64,000 nucleotides of DNA from Legionella sp. PATHC032 (GTDB taxonomy: Bacteria > Pseudomonadota > Gammaproteobacteria > Legionellales > Legionellaceae): assembly GCF_026191185.1 (NCBI RefSeq), contig NZ_JAPHOV010000001.1, forward strand, positions 1,607,001 through 1,671,000, in the 5' to 3' direction. Shown here one piece after another: positions 1 through 9,087 of this stretch. The translations under genes and the position numbers were made by a program. The notes beneath the pieces are model-generated. The model ran no database searches and was not told the origin of the DNA. It saw nothing but the letters and a program-made list of their open reading frames with translations. The number at the start of each line of letters is the position of its first letter. Position 1 is the first letter of the stretch.

Positions 1-567
1 TTACTTGTCGCGGGTTTTAATTTTACTGGTCTTGCCATTATCGCAGGAGCACTTTCTGTGGGAATAGGCCTTGGACTCCAAAGCATAGTGAATAATTTTG
101 TATCAGGTATTATTTTGCTTATTGAGAAGCCGATAAGGCCTGGGGATCGAATTAACATCGATGGTGTTGAAGGATTTGTGAAAAAAATCAGAGTTAGATC
201 AACACAAATTATCACTCCAGTAAATGAAGATATTATTATTCCAAACTCTGATTTAATTACCCGCCGTGTTGTCAACTATATGCTGACCGATAATTATTGG
301 CGAGTGAATTGTGAAGTTAGCGTAGCTTTCGGGACTAACTTGAATCTTGTTAAAGACATCCTTTTGGAGATCGCTAATAAGCATGATGATGTTGTAAAAA
401 GTGGTAGAAACAAACCTGTGGTGTTATTTACCAGTTTTGCCGACAGTGCATTAACTTTTCAACTCTGGTGCATGATTAAAGATGTTAATAAGAAATCGAC
501 AGTCAAAAGTGAATTAAATTTTTCCATTGAGGAGGCTTTTCGTAAACATGACATTTCAATAACATAG
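1..567 (+). CDS. MscS-family mechanosensitive channel, C-terminal part (5' end outside window)
   Basis: The reading frame is open from base 1, so this is the last 188 residues of a longer protein. It begins inside the pore helix: glycine/alanine-rich GALSVGIGLGLQSIVNNFVSG is the TM3 signature of small-conductance mechanosensitive channels, followed by the beta domain (IEKPIRPGDRI, VEGFVKKI) and the cytoplasmic alpha/beta domain ending at residue 188. The family opens under membrane tension to release solutes from the inner membrane. The in-frame GTG at 58 is an internal valine codon of the helix, not a start. N-terminal sensor domains, if any, lie to the left of the window. Confidence 0.9.
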   Translation, partial: LLVAGFNFTGLAIIAGALSVGIGLGLQSIVNNFVSGIILLIEKPIRPGDRINIDGVEGFVKKIRVRSTQIITPVNEDIIIPNSDLITRRVVNYMLTDNYWRVNCEVSVAFGTNLNLVKDILLEIANKHDDVVKSGRNKPVVLFTSFADSALTFQLWCMIKDVNKKSTVKSELNFSIEEAFRKHDISIT

Positions 568-734
568 CCTTAATTTGATTTTCATAAGAGTTGAAGATTG
601 AGTGCTTCCATAACTTGTAAAATAATCCTTGGAATTATTATGCCTTATCGATAATGAAGGTATGATATCAAAGTCAATTACCGTTAGGATCCGTATATAA
701 TATATCGTCTTATCGGGTTAAAGGAATAACGTGA

Positions 735-2879
735 ATGATTAAAAAAATACATCGTTGGTTGCCTTTGCTTGTGTTAATCGTGCTATTGGTACTTTTCTTC
801 AGCCTACACCTTGATAAATACTTAAGTTTTAATGTGTTAAAAGAAAATCATGCTTTACTCATTGAGTGGACTCATACTCATTATTTTATTGCGCCGCTGA
901 TTTTTATTGTTTTTTATACAACTGCTGTGGCCATCTCTATTCCAGGGGCAGTTCTTCTTACTTTAACCGGCGGATTTTTATTTGGAGTATTCTGGGGCGT
1001 GCTATTTGTAGTCATCAGCGCGACACTTGGTGCAACTATACTTTTTTTTGCAGTCCGCACTGCTTTGGGCGACTGGTTAGGGAAGAAGGCATCTGGATGG
1101 CTAGAGCGCATGCGTCAGGGATTTCAGCATAATGCTTTTTCTTATTTAGTTACACTACGATTAATTCCAGTATTTCCCTTTTGGGTAGTCAACATTGTAC
1201 CTGCCCTTTTAAATATTCGAGCAAAAACATTCATTACAGCGACTTTTATTGGGATTATTCCAGGAACAACAATCTATGTTATGGTTGGTAACAGCCTAAG
1301 CCAAATATTTACTGCCAATCAGACGCCCAATCTTGGGATCATATTTGAACTACAAATATTAGGTCCTCTTCTAGCATTGGCTGTTCTGTCTCTAATGCCA
1401 GTTCTTTATCAATTCTCAACTCGCAAGCATCAAAATCGTCAAAGTTTTTCAGATATTAGCCAGGTAATACGTTGCGATCTAGCCATTATAGGTGGTGGAG
1501 CCGGAGGTTTGAGTTTGGCTTCTGGTTGCTCACAATTAGGGCTTAAAGTCGTCTTGGTTGAGTCAGGGAAAATGGGGGGAGATTGTTTAAATTACGGTTG
1601 TATACCATCCAAATCATTACTTGCGGCAGCCAAGACGTTTTATTATGCAAAACATGCAACACATTTTGGAGTACATACTGAGGCGATAAAAGTTGATTTT
1701 CAACAAGTAATGCAACATGTGCATCAAGTCATAGACAATATTTCTGAACACGATTCTGTCCAACGCTTTGAGTCCTTAGGTGTGCAGGTTATTAAACAGT
1801 TTGGGAGATTTTTAAATTCTAATACCATACAAGCGGGTGATAGTATTATTAAAGCGAAACGTTTCGTGATTGCGACAGGTTCATCACCCTTTATCCCACC
1901 AATTCCTGGATTAGATACGATTCCTTACTTCACCAATGAAACGATTTTTGATTTGAAAGAACAGCCTAAGCACTTGATTGTCATTGGTGGTGGCCCTATT
2001 GGTTGTGAACTTTCTCAAGCATTCGCTATGCTGGGTTCTAAAGTTACTCTGCTGGAGGGCTTGAATCTTCTTCCCAAGGATGATCCTGATTGTGTTACTG
2101 TCCTCCGTACACAGATGAAATCGATGAATATTCTCATTTATGAACAAATCAAGATTACACAAATATGCTCTCATCCTGATACGGGTATCTCTGTATGTTT
2201 TGAATTTCAGAACACGCAATTCACAATTACAGCCAGTCACCTGCTCATTGCAACCGGACGTCGGGCTAATGTGAATCTCCTTGATTTGGAAAAAGCTGGT
2301 GTTAAATTCACTAGCAAAGGTGTTGAAGTAAATAAATATTTACAAACCAGTAATAAAAAAATCTATGCTCTTGGTGATGTAACAGGGTTGTATCAGTTTA
2401 CTCATATGGCTAGTTATCAGGCTGGTATCGCGCTTCGTAATATTGTTTTTAAATTACCGGCGAAAATGGATTATAAGGCGATTCCATGGGTGACTTATAC
2501 TGATCCTGAATTAGCGCATGTTGGACTAAGAGCCAGTGATGCCTTAAAGCATCCTGATATCCAAATAATTGAGTGGCCATTTGTTGATAATGATCGAGCG
2601 CAAACCGAGCATACTTTAAATGGAAAAATAAAAATCATCACAGATAAGAAAGCAAGGATCCTGGGGGTAACCATAGTTGGTCCACATGCCGGGGAACTCA
2701 TTTTACCCTGGATTATGGCGATTCGTGAGAAAAAAACGCTTCGGAGTTTTACGGATGCAATTATTCCTTACCCTACTCTTAGTGAAATCAGCAAACGTGT
2801 TGCCGGTAATTTTTATGCCCCTAAATTATTTTCAAATAAAACGCGAACATTGGTTCGCTGGTTGCAAAAAATTGGGTGA
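735..2879 (+). CDS. TVP38/TMEM64 membrane domain fused to a mercuric-reductase/lipoamide-dehydrogenase-like FAD oxidoreductase
   Basis: A 714-residue two-domain protein. Residues 1-230 are a DedA/TVP38-like membrane region with several hydrophobic helices. From about residue 248 it is a class I pyridine-nucleotide disulfide oxidoreductase: the FAD-binding AIIGGGAGG, the redox pair in GGDCLNYGCIPSK (Cys about 283 and 288), a NAD(P)H-binding VIGGGPIGCE near 415, the FAD motif YALGDVT, and the C-terminal dimerisation domain. The terminal Cys pair of true mercuric reductase is absent, so the electron acceptor is unknown; a membrane-tethered quinone or small-thiol reductase is inference. The ATG follows AAAGGAATAAC. 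An isolated gene with no operon partner. Confidence 0.9.
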   Translation: MIKKIHRWLPLLVLIVLLVLFFSLHLDKYLSFNVLKENHALLIEWTHTHYFIAPLIFIVFYTTAVAISIPGAVLLTLTGGFLFGVFWGVLFVVISATLGATILFFAVRTALGDWLGKKASGWLERMRQGFQHNAFSYLVTLRLIPVFPFWVVNIVPALLNIRAKTFITATFIGIIPGTTIYVMVGNSLSQIFTANQTPNLGIIFELQILGPLLALAVLSLMPVLYQFSTRKHQNRQSFSDISQVIRCDLAIIGGGAGGLSLASGCSQLGLKVVLVESGKMGGDCLNYGCIPSKSLLAAAKTFYYAKHATHFGVHTEAIKVDFQQVMQHVHQVIDNISEHDSVQRFESLGVQVIKQFGRFLNSNTIQAGDSIIKAKRFVIATGSSPFIPPIPGLDTIPYFTNETIFDLKEQPKHLIVIGGGPIGCELSQAFAMLGSKVTLLEGLNLLPKDDPDCVTVLRTQMKSMNILIYEQIKITQICSHPDTGISVCFEFQNTQFTITASHLLIATGRRANVNLLDLEKAGVKFTSKGVEVNKYLQTSNKKIYALGDVTGLYQFTHMASYQAGIALRNIVFKLPAKMDYKAIPWVTYTDPELAHVGLRASDALKHPDIQIIEWPFVDNDRAQTEHTLNGKIKIITDKKARILGVTIVGPHAGELILPWIMAIREKKTLRSFTDAIIPYPTLSEISKRVAGNFYAPKLFSNKTRTLVRWLQKIG

Positions 2880-2892
2880 AGCGGCAAGCTAT

Positions 2893-3603
2893 TTAATTCG
2901 ATTTTAAATAGTGTTTGATTTCCTTTTCATCAGATAAAATTTCAATAACTCGAGCAATCCATTTTTCATTATCTGCCCTAACAAGCAGATTTGTTCGGCC
3001 ATATAATTTTTTATTTGGTTTACAATGGATTAGTGAAGCTAACATTTTGTTGCAAGCAAGCGAGAAATAGGTGCGGTCTTTACTGAAAACCTTTAGATGA
3101 TGTTGAGTTAATAATTTTCCAAAAGGGATATTCGTATAAATTATATCGGTAATTAGTTTCTCAGGCAGTTCATCAAAATTAATTTTAATAGCTGCTAATT
3201 CAACAGGAATGACTTCATTTTTCTTTTGGGCAAGATCTACATTATTTCTCTTTTTATTTCGGTCTACATACATAATGATAATTCGATAATAGGTATTATT
3301 ATCCGGGTTTGTAAAGGCAGCAATTACTTTAATTCTGGAAGTGCGCTTATAGTATCTTTCCAAAGTGGTAGTCATTAATGGTTGTGTAAGTAAGTAATTA
3401 TAGGGAGACATTAGACTATCTTTACTTAATATAGTACTCATTTTAACAATATTGAACAGACTATCTGTCTGATTTGTATTTATTGATGTAGCTGCATGAG
3501 ATAGCCCCTCTAATACTGATAAAAAAAGAAACAACATGATATTGCGATTGATTGCTCGGATGGAGAGTTTTAAACTCATGCAATTGATTAATATATGAAT
3601 CAT
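2893..3603 (-). CDS. Secreted protein resembling the chorismate lyase (UbiC) fold
   Basis: 236 residues. Two starts are possible: ATG at 3603 or ATG at 3579, which would give a cleaner signal peptide (basic stretch, then IMLFLFLSVLEGL, cleavage after SHA). The mature part recalls UbiC/DUF98 proteins: MTTTLERYYKR near residue 76 resembles the LT.TLE.Y element, IPFGKLL near 155 the PLG.L loop, and KLYGRTNLL near 200 the R-x-[ST] strand that precedes the product-binding end. This is pattern recognition only. UbiC itself is cytoplasmic, so an exported relative would have a different job. The gene starts 19 nt after the VIT-family stop on the same strand and is probably co-transcribed. Confidence 0.6.
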   Translation of the reverse strand: MIHILINCMSLKLSIRAINRNIMLFLFLSVLEGLSHAATSINTNQTDSLFNIVKMSTILSKDSLMSPYNYLLTQPLMTTTLERYYKRTSRIKVIAAFTNPDNNTYYRIIIMYVDRNKKRNNVDLAQKKNEVIPVELAAIKINFDELPEKLITDIIYTNIPFGKLLTQHHLKVFSKDRTYFSLACNKMLASLIHCKPNKKLYGRTNLLVRADNEKWIARVIEILSDEKEIKHYLKSN

Positions 3604-3622
3604 TTTTAATATTGCCTTATTT

Positions 3623-4348
3623 TTAAGTCAGAAAATAATGTAAAAACAGTCCAATGCCATAAGATAAAGAGGCCGTAACAGCACCAATGACCAGTGTCTC
3701 AAAACCAGAATATAACCAGGATTTGGTTGACCAGTGGCTTTTGATCGAACCGATGACAAAAAATGTAATTGCAGTGAAAAAGCAAGACCAGATAAACGTA
3801 TTGTTCATGACCAGCACGTAAGGAATTAATGGAATAATTCCAAAAAGCAGAAACGCGATAAAAGTATAAAGCGCGGATTTAAACGGGAATCGAAGCACAA
3901 CAGGTAATCCATATTCTTCTTGTAGCATGGTTTTTATCCATAAGGCTCTGTTGGCTGTAATTTCCTTAACAACCTGATCCAATGTTTGACCATGCAAGCC
4001 TTTATTTTGAAAAATTTGTTTTATTTCGTTTTTTTCGCCTTCAGGAATAAACTCTATATGTTTTTCTTCAATCATTTTATAACGCTTATATTGATCAACC
4101 TCAGATTTAGTACCCAGGTAATTACTAGCAGCCATTGAAAAACCATCAGCAAGCAAGTTGGCAAAGCCTAAAATTAGAATAACTAAAGAAGACAATTGTC
4201 CGCCTACAACCCCGGAAACAATGGCAAAAGTAGTTACTACGCCATCAATTCCCCCATATATCCAATCACGCAAATAATTTTGTAACGGAGTCTGCGTTAA
4301 TCGCTCTCTGATTTCTTTTTGTGAATGTCCATGCTCTAAATTTTCCAT
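3623..4348 (-). CDS. VIT1/CCC1 family membrane transporter
   Basis: 241 residues with about five hydrophobic helices. The N-terminus GIDGVVTTFAIVSGVVGG, the ANLLADGFSMAASNYLGTKSE stretch, and the charged cytoplasmic insert of about 70 residues (Glu-rich, with EEYGLP) are typical of vacuolar iron transporter (VIT1/CCC1) relatives. In eukaryotes these move Fe2+ or Mn2+ out of the cytosol; a detoxifying iron or manganese role at the bacterial inner membrane is inferred from the family. Strong AAGGA ribosome site 6 nt before the ATG. The downstream gene on the same strand is the secreted UbiC-like protein; the thiamine promoter diverges from its 5' side. Confidence 0.9.
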   Translation of the reverse strand: MENLEHGHSQKEIRERLTQTPLQNYLRDWIYGGIDGVVTTFAIVSGVVGGQLSSLVILILGFANLLADGFSMAASNYLGTKSEVDQYKRYKMIEEKHIEFIPEGEKNEIKQIFQNKGLHGQTLDQVVKEITANRALWIKTMLQEEYGLPVVLRFPFKSALYTFIAFLLFGIIPLIPYVLVMNNTFIWSCFFTAITFFVIGSIKSHWSTKSWLYSGFETLVIGAVTASLSYGIGLFLHYFLT

Positions 4349-4411
4349 GGCGAATCCTTTTTCTACGTTTATTATTTAGTAACTATCAATACTGACAATA
4401 ATATCGCTAGT

Positions 4412-4440
4412 TTGACAAAGCATATAATAAAATTTAGTAT
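4412..4440 (+). promoter_or_regulatory. sigma70 promoter of the thiamine operon
   Basis: TTGACA at 4412-4417, a 17-base spacer, and TAGTAT at 4435-4440: a near-consensus housekeeping promoter. The predicted start is about 4447, just ahead of the riboswitch. Confidence 0.8.
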
Positions 4441-4457
4441 ATTTGAGTTTGTTAGAT

Positions 4458-4532
4458 GGCGCGGGGTGTCGGAAAATCCGGCTGAGAGTTACCCGTTGAA
4501 CTTGATCTGAATCATATCAGCGTAAGGACGCC
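4458..4532 (+). promoter_or_regulatory. TPP riboswitch (THI element)
   Basis: The conserved core elements of the thiamine pyrophosphate aptamer appear in order: GGGGTGTC, CTGAGAG (4482 region), ACCCGTTGAACTTGATCTG and the distal CAGCGTAAGGA. The ends GGCG (4458-4461) and CGCC (4529-4532) close the P1 stem. It lies directly behind the promoter and in front of thi5, so TPP should repress the whole operon. Confidence 0.95.
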
Positions 4533-4540
4533 TTCAAAAA

Positions 4541-4573
4541 AACCATGGCCTTTTTCTGGCATGGTTCCCTTTT
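4541..4573 (+). terminator. Intrinsic terminator hairpin of the TPP riboswitch
   Basis: AACCATGGCC (4541-4550) pairs with GGCATGGTT (4558-4566) with a one-base bulge, followed by CCCTTTT. It sits between the aptamer and the thi5 ribosome site, which suggests control by premature termination. The U tract is short. Confidence 0.65.
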
Positions 4574-4619
4574 GCCATCTCCATACTATTTAAAAATAAC
4601 AACATAAGGAGTAATGGCG

Positions 4620-5564
4620 ATGTCATCACTAAAATCCAGGGTTACCCTACTACTTAATTGGTACACTAACCCTTATCATACCCCCATACTTGTGGCACAA
4701 CAATTGGGATTTTATTCAGAAGAAGATATCAAACTCGCCATTCTGGAGCCTGCAGATCCCAGTGATGTGACCGAAATCGTTGGCTTGGGAACAGTAGATT
4801 TTGGTGTTAAAGCAATGATTCATACCGTTGCAGCCAAAGCGAAAGGTTATCCAGTTACTTCCATAGGAACGCTGCTTGATGAACCTCCTACAGGACTCAT
4901 TGCTTTAAAGTCTAGCGGCATAAATTCTTTCCAGGATATTGTTGGGAAACGAGTGGGTTATATTGGCGAATTTGGCAAAAAAATTATTGATGATTTGGCC
5001 AGCCTCGCAGGTATTGATCCAACTAGCTACAAAACAGTACGCATTGGTATGAATGTCACAGATGCCATTTATCGGGATGTTATCGACACTGGTATTGGTT
5101 TTATTAACTTTCAAAAAGTTGAATTGGAGCATCTTTGCGGAGAAACCGTATTTTTACGAATCGATCAATTAGCTGGTTTAGGCTGTTGTTGTTTCTGCTC
5201 AATACAATTTATTGTTCCTGAAACAACATTGCAACAACCTGAATTAGTCAAAGGATTTCTTAGAGCAACACAGCGCGGTGCAGCCTACACGACAGAAAAG
5301 CCTGAAGAAGCCTATGAGTTATTATGTCAGGCTAAGCCACAGTTGCGTACTCCCTTATACCAAAAGATTTTTACAAGAACATTACCATTTTTTTCACGTA
5401 CATTAATTAATGTTGACAGAGATTGGGATAAAGTTGGACGCTATACCAAACATCTAAAAATTATTGATGAACATTTTGATATCTCGCAATGCTATACTAA
5501 TCATTTTTTGCCAGATACACCTTATTCTGATTTGAAACCAATCGCTTGTTGTCTTGAAAATTAA
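4620..5564 (+). CDS. thi5: HMP-P synthase, Thi5/NMT1 family (thiamine pyrimidine synthesis)
   Basis: First gene after the riboswitch; 314 residues from ATG 4620. An in-frame ATG at 4614 is only 2 nt from AAGGAG, whereas 4620 is 8 nt away, so I prefer 4620. The sequence follows fungal Thi5: LNWYTNPYHTP at the N-terminus, then the VKAMIHT block that carries the PLP-binding Lys (K64) and the His (H68) used as a substrate by the fungal enzyme, and the hallmark CCCFC (189-193) iron-binding motif. The fungal enzyme builds HMP-P from PLP and its own histidine in a single turnover. ThiY-type periplasmic binding proteins are related but lack CCCFC and are exported; no signal peptide is visible here. 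I recall that the L. pneumophila homologue has been studied as an HMP-P synthase. Confidence 0.92.
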   Translation: MSSLKSRVTLLLNWYTNPYHTPILVAQQLGFYSEEDIKLAILEPADPSDVTEIVGLGTVDFGVKAMIHTVAAKAKGYPVTSIGTLLDEPPTGLIALKSSGINSFQDIVGKRVGYIGEFGKKIIDDLASLAGIDPTSYKTVRIGMNVTDAIYRDVIDTGIGFINFQKVELEHLCGETVFLRIDQLAGLGCCCFCSIQFIVPETTLQQPELVKGFLRATQRGAAYTTEKPEEAYELLCQAKPQLRTPLYQKIFTRTLPFFSRTLINVDRDWDKVGRYTKHLKIIDEHFDISQCYTNHFLPDTPYSDLKPIACCLEN

Positions 5565-5566
5565 TT

Positions 5567-6637
5567 ATGCGAGCAGGTATTGCAGGTTCAGGGATCATGG
5601 GGCGACTGCTGGCTTTTGCATTACATAATGCGGGCTGGCAGGTATCCCTTTTTGACCACTCTAATGAAAGCACGAATTGCAGCACAGCTGCTGCAGGTCT
5701 GTTAACACCATTTTCTGAATTGGATAAATCAATTCTATTGATTTCCAGCCTGGGGCAAGAATCAATTAAGAACTATTGGCCACGTATTCTTGAGGGTTTA
5801 CCTGAAGTTGTTTATTTTCAACAATTGGGCAGTCTGGTGCTATATCATCCTTGCGATCACGCGGAATGGATTCACTTTAGCCGTCGTATCCTGAATCAAC
5901 TTAACCAGAATGATTCTGTTTTTCAAAAATTATCTCACGAAGATCTCATTGCGCTTGAGCCCGAGCTGACAAAGTTTGAAACCGCTTATTATTTTCCAAA
6001 TGAAGCGCATATCGATTGCCAAACGCTAATGTTGTCTTTAAAAAAATATCTAGACTCTGTTTGCATACGTCACATTTGCAATACTCCTGTCTTATCGCTT
6101 AAACCAGGAGAGATCAATACAAAAGAACAAAGATATTATTTTGATGTCGTTTTTGATTGTCGCGGTTTAGGCGCTCGAAATGTATTTTCTGATTTGCGAG
6201 GCATTAGAGGTGAACTCATTTGGCTTCATGCGCCAGGAGTACAATTACGTCGCCCTATTCGTTTTCTGCATCCAAGGTATAGTCTATATCTTGTACCCAG
6301 ACCTGGAAATCTTTACCTCATAGGCGCTAGCGAAATTGAAGCAGAAGATTTCAGTCCTGTTTCCGTACGTACAACTTTGGAGTTATTAACTGCTGTGTAT
6401 TATTTACATGGAGGCTTTGCCGAAGCACGCATCATAAAAAATGTAACTCATTGCCGCCCAACTTTAGCAAATCATTTGCCACGCATTAAATTTGCCGATG
6501 GACTAATAGCAGTTAACGGTCTTTATCGTCATGGTTATTTAATAGCCCCAGCCTTGGCAGCAGAAATTTTACGAGGTGTAGTATCCAATTTTCGTCATCT
6601 GAATTATCCAGAACTTTGGGAGAGTTATTGTGATTAA
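5567..6637 (+). CDS. thiO: Glycine oxidase ThiO (FAD-dependent)
   Basis: 356 residues, 2 nt after thi5. The N-terminal dinucleotide fold GIAGSGIMGRLLAF binds FAD. The DAO-family middle and the C-terminal signature (THCRPTLANHLPRI, then GLYRHGYLIAPALA) are those of ThiO. It oxidises glycine to dehydroglycine for the thiazole ring, the aerobic alternative to ThiH. Its C-terminus overlaps thiS by 8 bases, so translation is probably coupled. Confidence 0.92.
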   Translation: MRAGIAGSGIMGRLLAFALHNAGWQVSLFDHSNESTNCSTAAAGLLTPFSELDKSILLISSLGQESIKNYWPRILEGLPEVVYFQQLGSLVLYHPCDHAEWIHFSRRILNQLNQNDSVFQKLSHEDLIALEPELTKFETAYYFPNEAHIDCQTLMLSLKKYLDSVCIRHICNTPVLSLKPGEINTKEQRYYFDVVFDCRGLGARNVFSDLRGIRGELIWLHAPGVQLRRPIRFLHPRYSLYLVPRPGNLYLIGASEIEAEDFSPVSVRTTLELLTAVYYLHGGFAEARIIKNVTHCRPTLANHLPRIKFADGLIAVNGLYRHGYLIAPALAAEILRGVVSNFRHLNYPELWESYCD

Positions 6638-6833
6638 TGTCTATTTAAACGATAAAATTTATAACATTCAATCCTCATTATCATTAAGCGAATTTTTAAA
6701 GCAGCTTAATTATACTCAACTGCATTTTGCTGTCGCTATAAATAATCATCATATACCACATAAAGCTTATGAAACTACAATTTTGCAAGCCAATGACTGT
6801 GTCGATATCCTCTTTCCTATGCAAGGAGGTTAA
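6630..6833 (+). CDS. thiS: Sulfur carrier protein ThiS
   Basis: 67 residues with a GTG start inside the thiO 3' end. Ubiquitin-like fold in size and pattern, ending in the diagnostic Gly-Gly (MQGG), which is adenylated by ThiF and converted to a thiocarboxylate. It donates sulfur to the ThiG thiazole reaction. Its TAA shares an A with the thiG ATG. Confidence 0.93.
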   Translation: MINVYLNDKIYNIQSSLSLSEFLKQLNYTQLHFAVAINNHHIPHKAYETTILQANDCVDILFPMQGG

Positions 6834-7624
6834 TGATGTGGAGTTTAGCAGGAAAAGAATTAAATAGCCGCTTGCTATTAGGTACTGCATGTTATCCTTC
6901 ATTAGAGCATATGCAGCAAGCAATTCATAATTCAGGTACAGAAGTTATTACGATATCAATAAAGCGCCAGACTTCTGCAGGAGTGGATGGAGAATCTTTT
7001 TGGCAATCGGTAAAGAAATTAAATTGTCATCTTTTGCCCAACACGGCTGGTTGCCGTAATGCCGAGGCAGCGATTAATACAGCTGAAATTGCGAGGGAGT
7101 TATTTGATACTCCCTGGATAAAACTGGAGGTCATAGGTGATGATTATAATTTACAACCCGAACCTTTTGAGTTAATCAAGGCAGCCAGAATTTTGATTGA
7201 CAGAGGATTTGAAGTTTTTCCTTATTGCACAGATGATCTGGTTTTATGTCAAAAACTGGTTGATGCTGGTTGTAAAATTTTAATGCCCTGGGGGGCTCCT
7301 ATAGGCTCAGGTAAGGGTTTAATTAACCCATATGCCTTGGAAACTTTGCGTTATCGATTTCCTGATATCACATTAATCATTGATGCCGGGATTGGTAAGC
7401 CATCTCATGCTGTTCAGGTGATGGAATTAGGTTTTGATGGTGTACTTTTAAATACCGCTGTAGCTCTTGCCAATCATCCTGCGCTCATGGCAACTGCATT
7501 TCGCCATGCCGTTATTGCAGGTTATCAGGCATATACAGGAGGAATGATGCCTGCGAGAAATGTAGCACACCCAAGTACTCCATTAATTGATACTCCATTT
7601 TGGCATCAGGTAAGTGGCTTATGA
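6833..7624 (+). CDS. thiG: Thiazole synthase ThiG
   Basis: 263 residues. (beta/alpha)8 enzyme that joins DXP, ThiS-thiocarboxylate and dehydroglycine. Visible marks: [12 protein letters not shown], the Schiff-base lysine in ISIKRQ (about residue 43), [28 protein letters not shown] and VLLNTAVA. An ideal AAGGAGG lies just before tandem ATGs (6833, 6836). Its last codons overlap the next gene by 4 bases. Confidence 0.95.
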   Translation: MMWSLAGKELNSRLLLGTACYPSLEHMQQAIHNSGTEVITISIKRQTSAGVDGESFWQSVKKLNCHLLPNTAGCRNAEAAINTAEIARELFDTPWIKLEVIGDDYNLQPEPFELIKAARILIDRGFEVFPYCTDDLVLCQKLVDAGCKILMPWGAPIGSGKGLINPYALETLRYRFPDITLIIDAGIGKPSHAVQVMELGFDGVLLNTAVALANHPALMATAFRHAVIAGYQAYTGGMMPARNVAHPSTPLIDTPFWHQVSGL

Positions 7625-9087
7625 AAAAACCGATTGTTTGGACAATTGCCGGTGTTGATTCATCCGGCTTAGCTGGTGTCCATGCTGACATGGAAACTTT
7701 TAGTCACCTAAATGTCAGGGCTTGCTCGGTCATCACCGCAGTAACTGCACAAAATGCTCACTCAGTTATAGCAGTAGAAGCGATATCCAGTGATCAGGTT
7801 GCTGCTCAGTGCAGTGCTTTAGAATTAAGCTTTAAGCCGGATGCCATTAAAATTGGCATGTTATGTTCTACACCAATCTGTGAAGAAATAGCTTATTTTT
7901 TAAAGGATTACGAAGGATTTGCCGTTCTTGATCCGATAATTTCCTCCTCCTCCGGAACTAACCTGTTTTTTTCAGATTTACAACAGCATAAAAAAAATCT
8001 AATTCAATTGTTTCCATACGTTACCATTATTACCCCTAATCGGATAGAAGCAGAAATTATTTTAAATAGGAGTATTTCCTCTTATCAGGATACAATCAAT
8101 GCTGCTTCAGATCTATTATCACTGGGAGCAAAGCAGGTATTACTGAAAGGAGGACATGCAAAAGATAACTCATTCAGTCAAGATTACTGGACTGATGGAA
8201 AAGAGTCGTTTTGGATTGCAAATCGTCGTTTTCCTGAAACAAATTACCGTGGGACAGGCTGTGTTCTATCTTCAGCACTTACAGCTTGTCTTGCACTTGG
8301 CTATTCAATGAAAGACGCTATCGTCATTGCTAAAATGTATGTTAATCGCGGCATACGTCAATCGATAGAGATTGATAAGGATACCTCGCAACTATTTCAT
8401 GATGGCTGGCCAGAAGATGAAGCCGATCTCCCCTATTTATCGCCAACACCTTTCATTAGACCAATTCCTTCATTTAACAAATGTTACATGGGTTTTTATC
8501 CCATTGTGGATAGTAGTTATTGGTTAGAAATGCTATTGCCATTGGGAATTAAGTGCATACAGTTACGAGTAAAGGAGGCTCCTCAAGAGCGGTTGGAAGA
8601 AGAGATAAAACGGAGTGTACTTTTGGCAAATCAGTATAATGCTACATTATTTATTAACGATTACTGGGAACTTGCTATTAGTTATGGTGCTCAAGGAGTT
8701 CATCTTGGTCAAGAGGATCTAGACAATGCAGATGTCGATAGAATTAATCGAACAGGATTATTCTTGGGTATAAGCACACATTGCTATTACGAAGTTGCTC
8801 GAGCTCATGCTCTTAATCCTTCCTATATCGCTTGCGGACCCATCTATGAAACAACCAGCAAAATAATGCCTTTTCAAGCACAAGGAATCGCACGACTTGA
8901 ATATTGGAGAAAAACACTTCGTTATCCATTGGTTGCTATTGGCGGCATAACTTTGAAGAATCTTTCAGATGTCTTAAAAACAAAAGTTGATGGTGTGTCA
9001 GTAATATCTGCCATTACAAAAGCATCAGCCCCGTTAGCCGCAGCCAAACAATTTTTAACTCAAATGAATGAATCCCATAATGAATAA
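7621..9087 (+). CDS. thiDE: Fused HMP/HMP-P kinase (ThiD) - thiamine phosphate synthase (ThiE)
   Basis: 488 residues from ATG 7621 (ATGA overlap with thiG); the open frame extends 21 bases further upstream, but that would lie within thiG and precede the normal ThiD start. Residues 1-260 are Thi[35 protein letters not shown], and the [12 protein letters not shown] anion hole. After a linker, about residues 285-485 are Thi[51 protein letters not shown]. One polypeptide phosphorylates HMP-P to HMP-PP and couples it to the thiazole. ThiD-ThiE fusions are known in other bacteria. Confidence 0.93.
   Translation: MKKPIVWTIAGVDSSGLAGVHADMETFSHLNVRACSVITAVTAQNAHSVIAVEAISSDQVAAQCSALELSFKPDAIKIGMLCSTPICEEIAYFLKDYEGFAVLDPIISSSSGTNLFFSDLQQHKKNLIQLFPYVTIITPNRIEAEIILNRSISSYQDTINAASDLLSLGAKQVLLKGGHAKDNSFSQDYWTDGKESFWIANRRFPETNYRGTGCVLSSALTACLALGYSMKDAIVIAKMYVNRGIRQSIEIDKDTSQLFHDGWPEDEADLPYLSPTPFIRPIPSFNKCYMGFYPIVDSSYWLEMLLPLGIKCIQLRVKEAPQERLEEEIKRSVLLANQYNATLFINDYWELAISYGAQGVHLGQEDLDNADVDRINRTGLFLGISTHCYYEVARAHALNPSYIACGPIYETTSKIMPFQAQGIARLEYWRKTLRYPLVAIGGITLKNLSDVLKTKVDGVSVISAITKASAPLAAAKQFLTQMNESHNE

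Noticed and set aside
735..2879. Mercuric reductase and a mer operon
   Set aside because: No C-terminal cysteine pair, no N-terminal heavy-metal domain and no mer genes around; the membrane domain is TVP38-like.
4620..5564. ThiY-type periplasmic thiamine-precursor binding protein
   Set aside because: No signal peptide and no ABC permease or ATPase genes nearby; the CCCFC motif and Lys/His pair point to the Thi5 enzyme instead.
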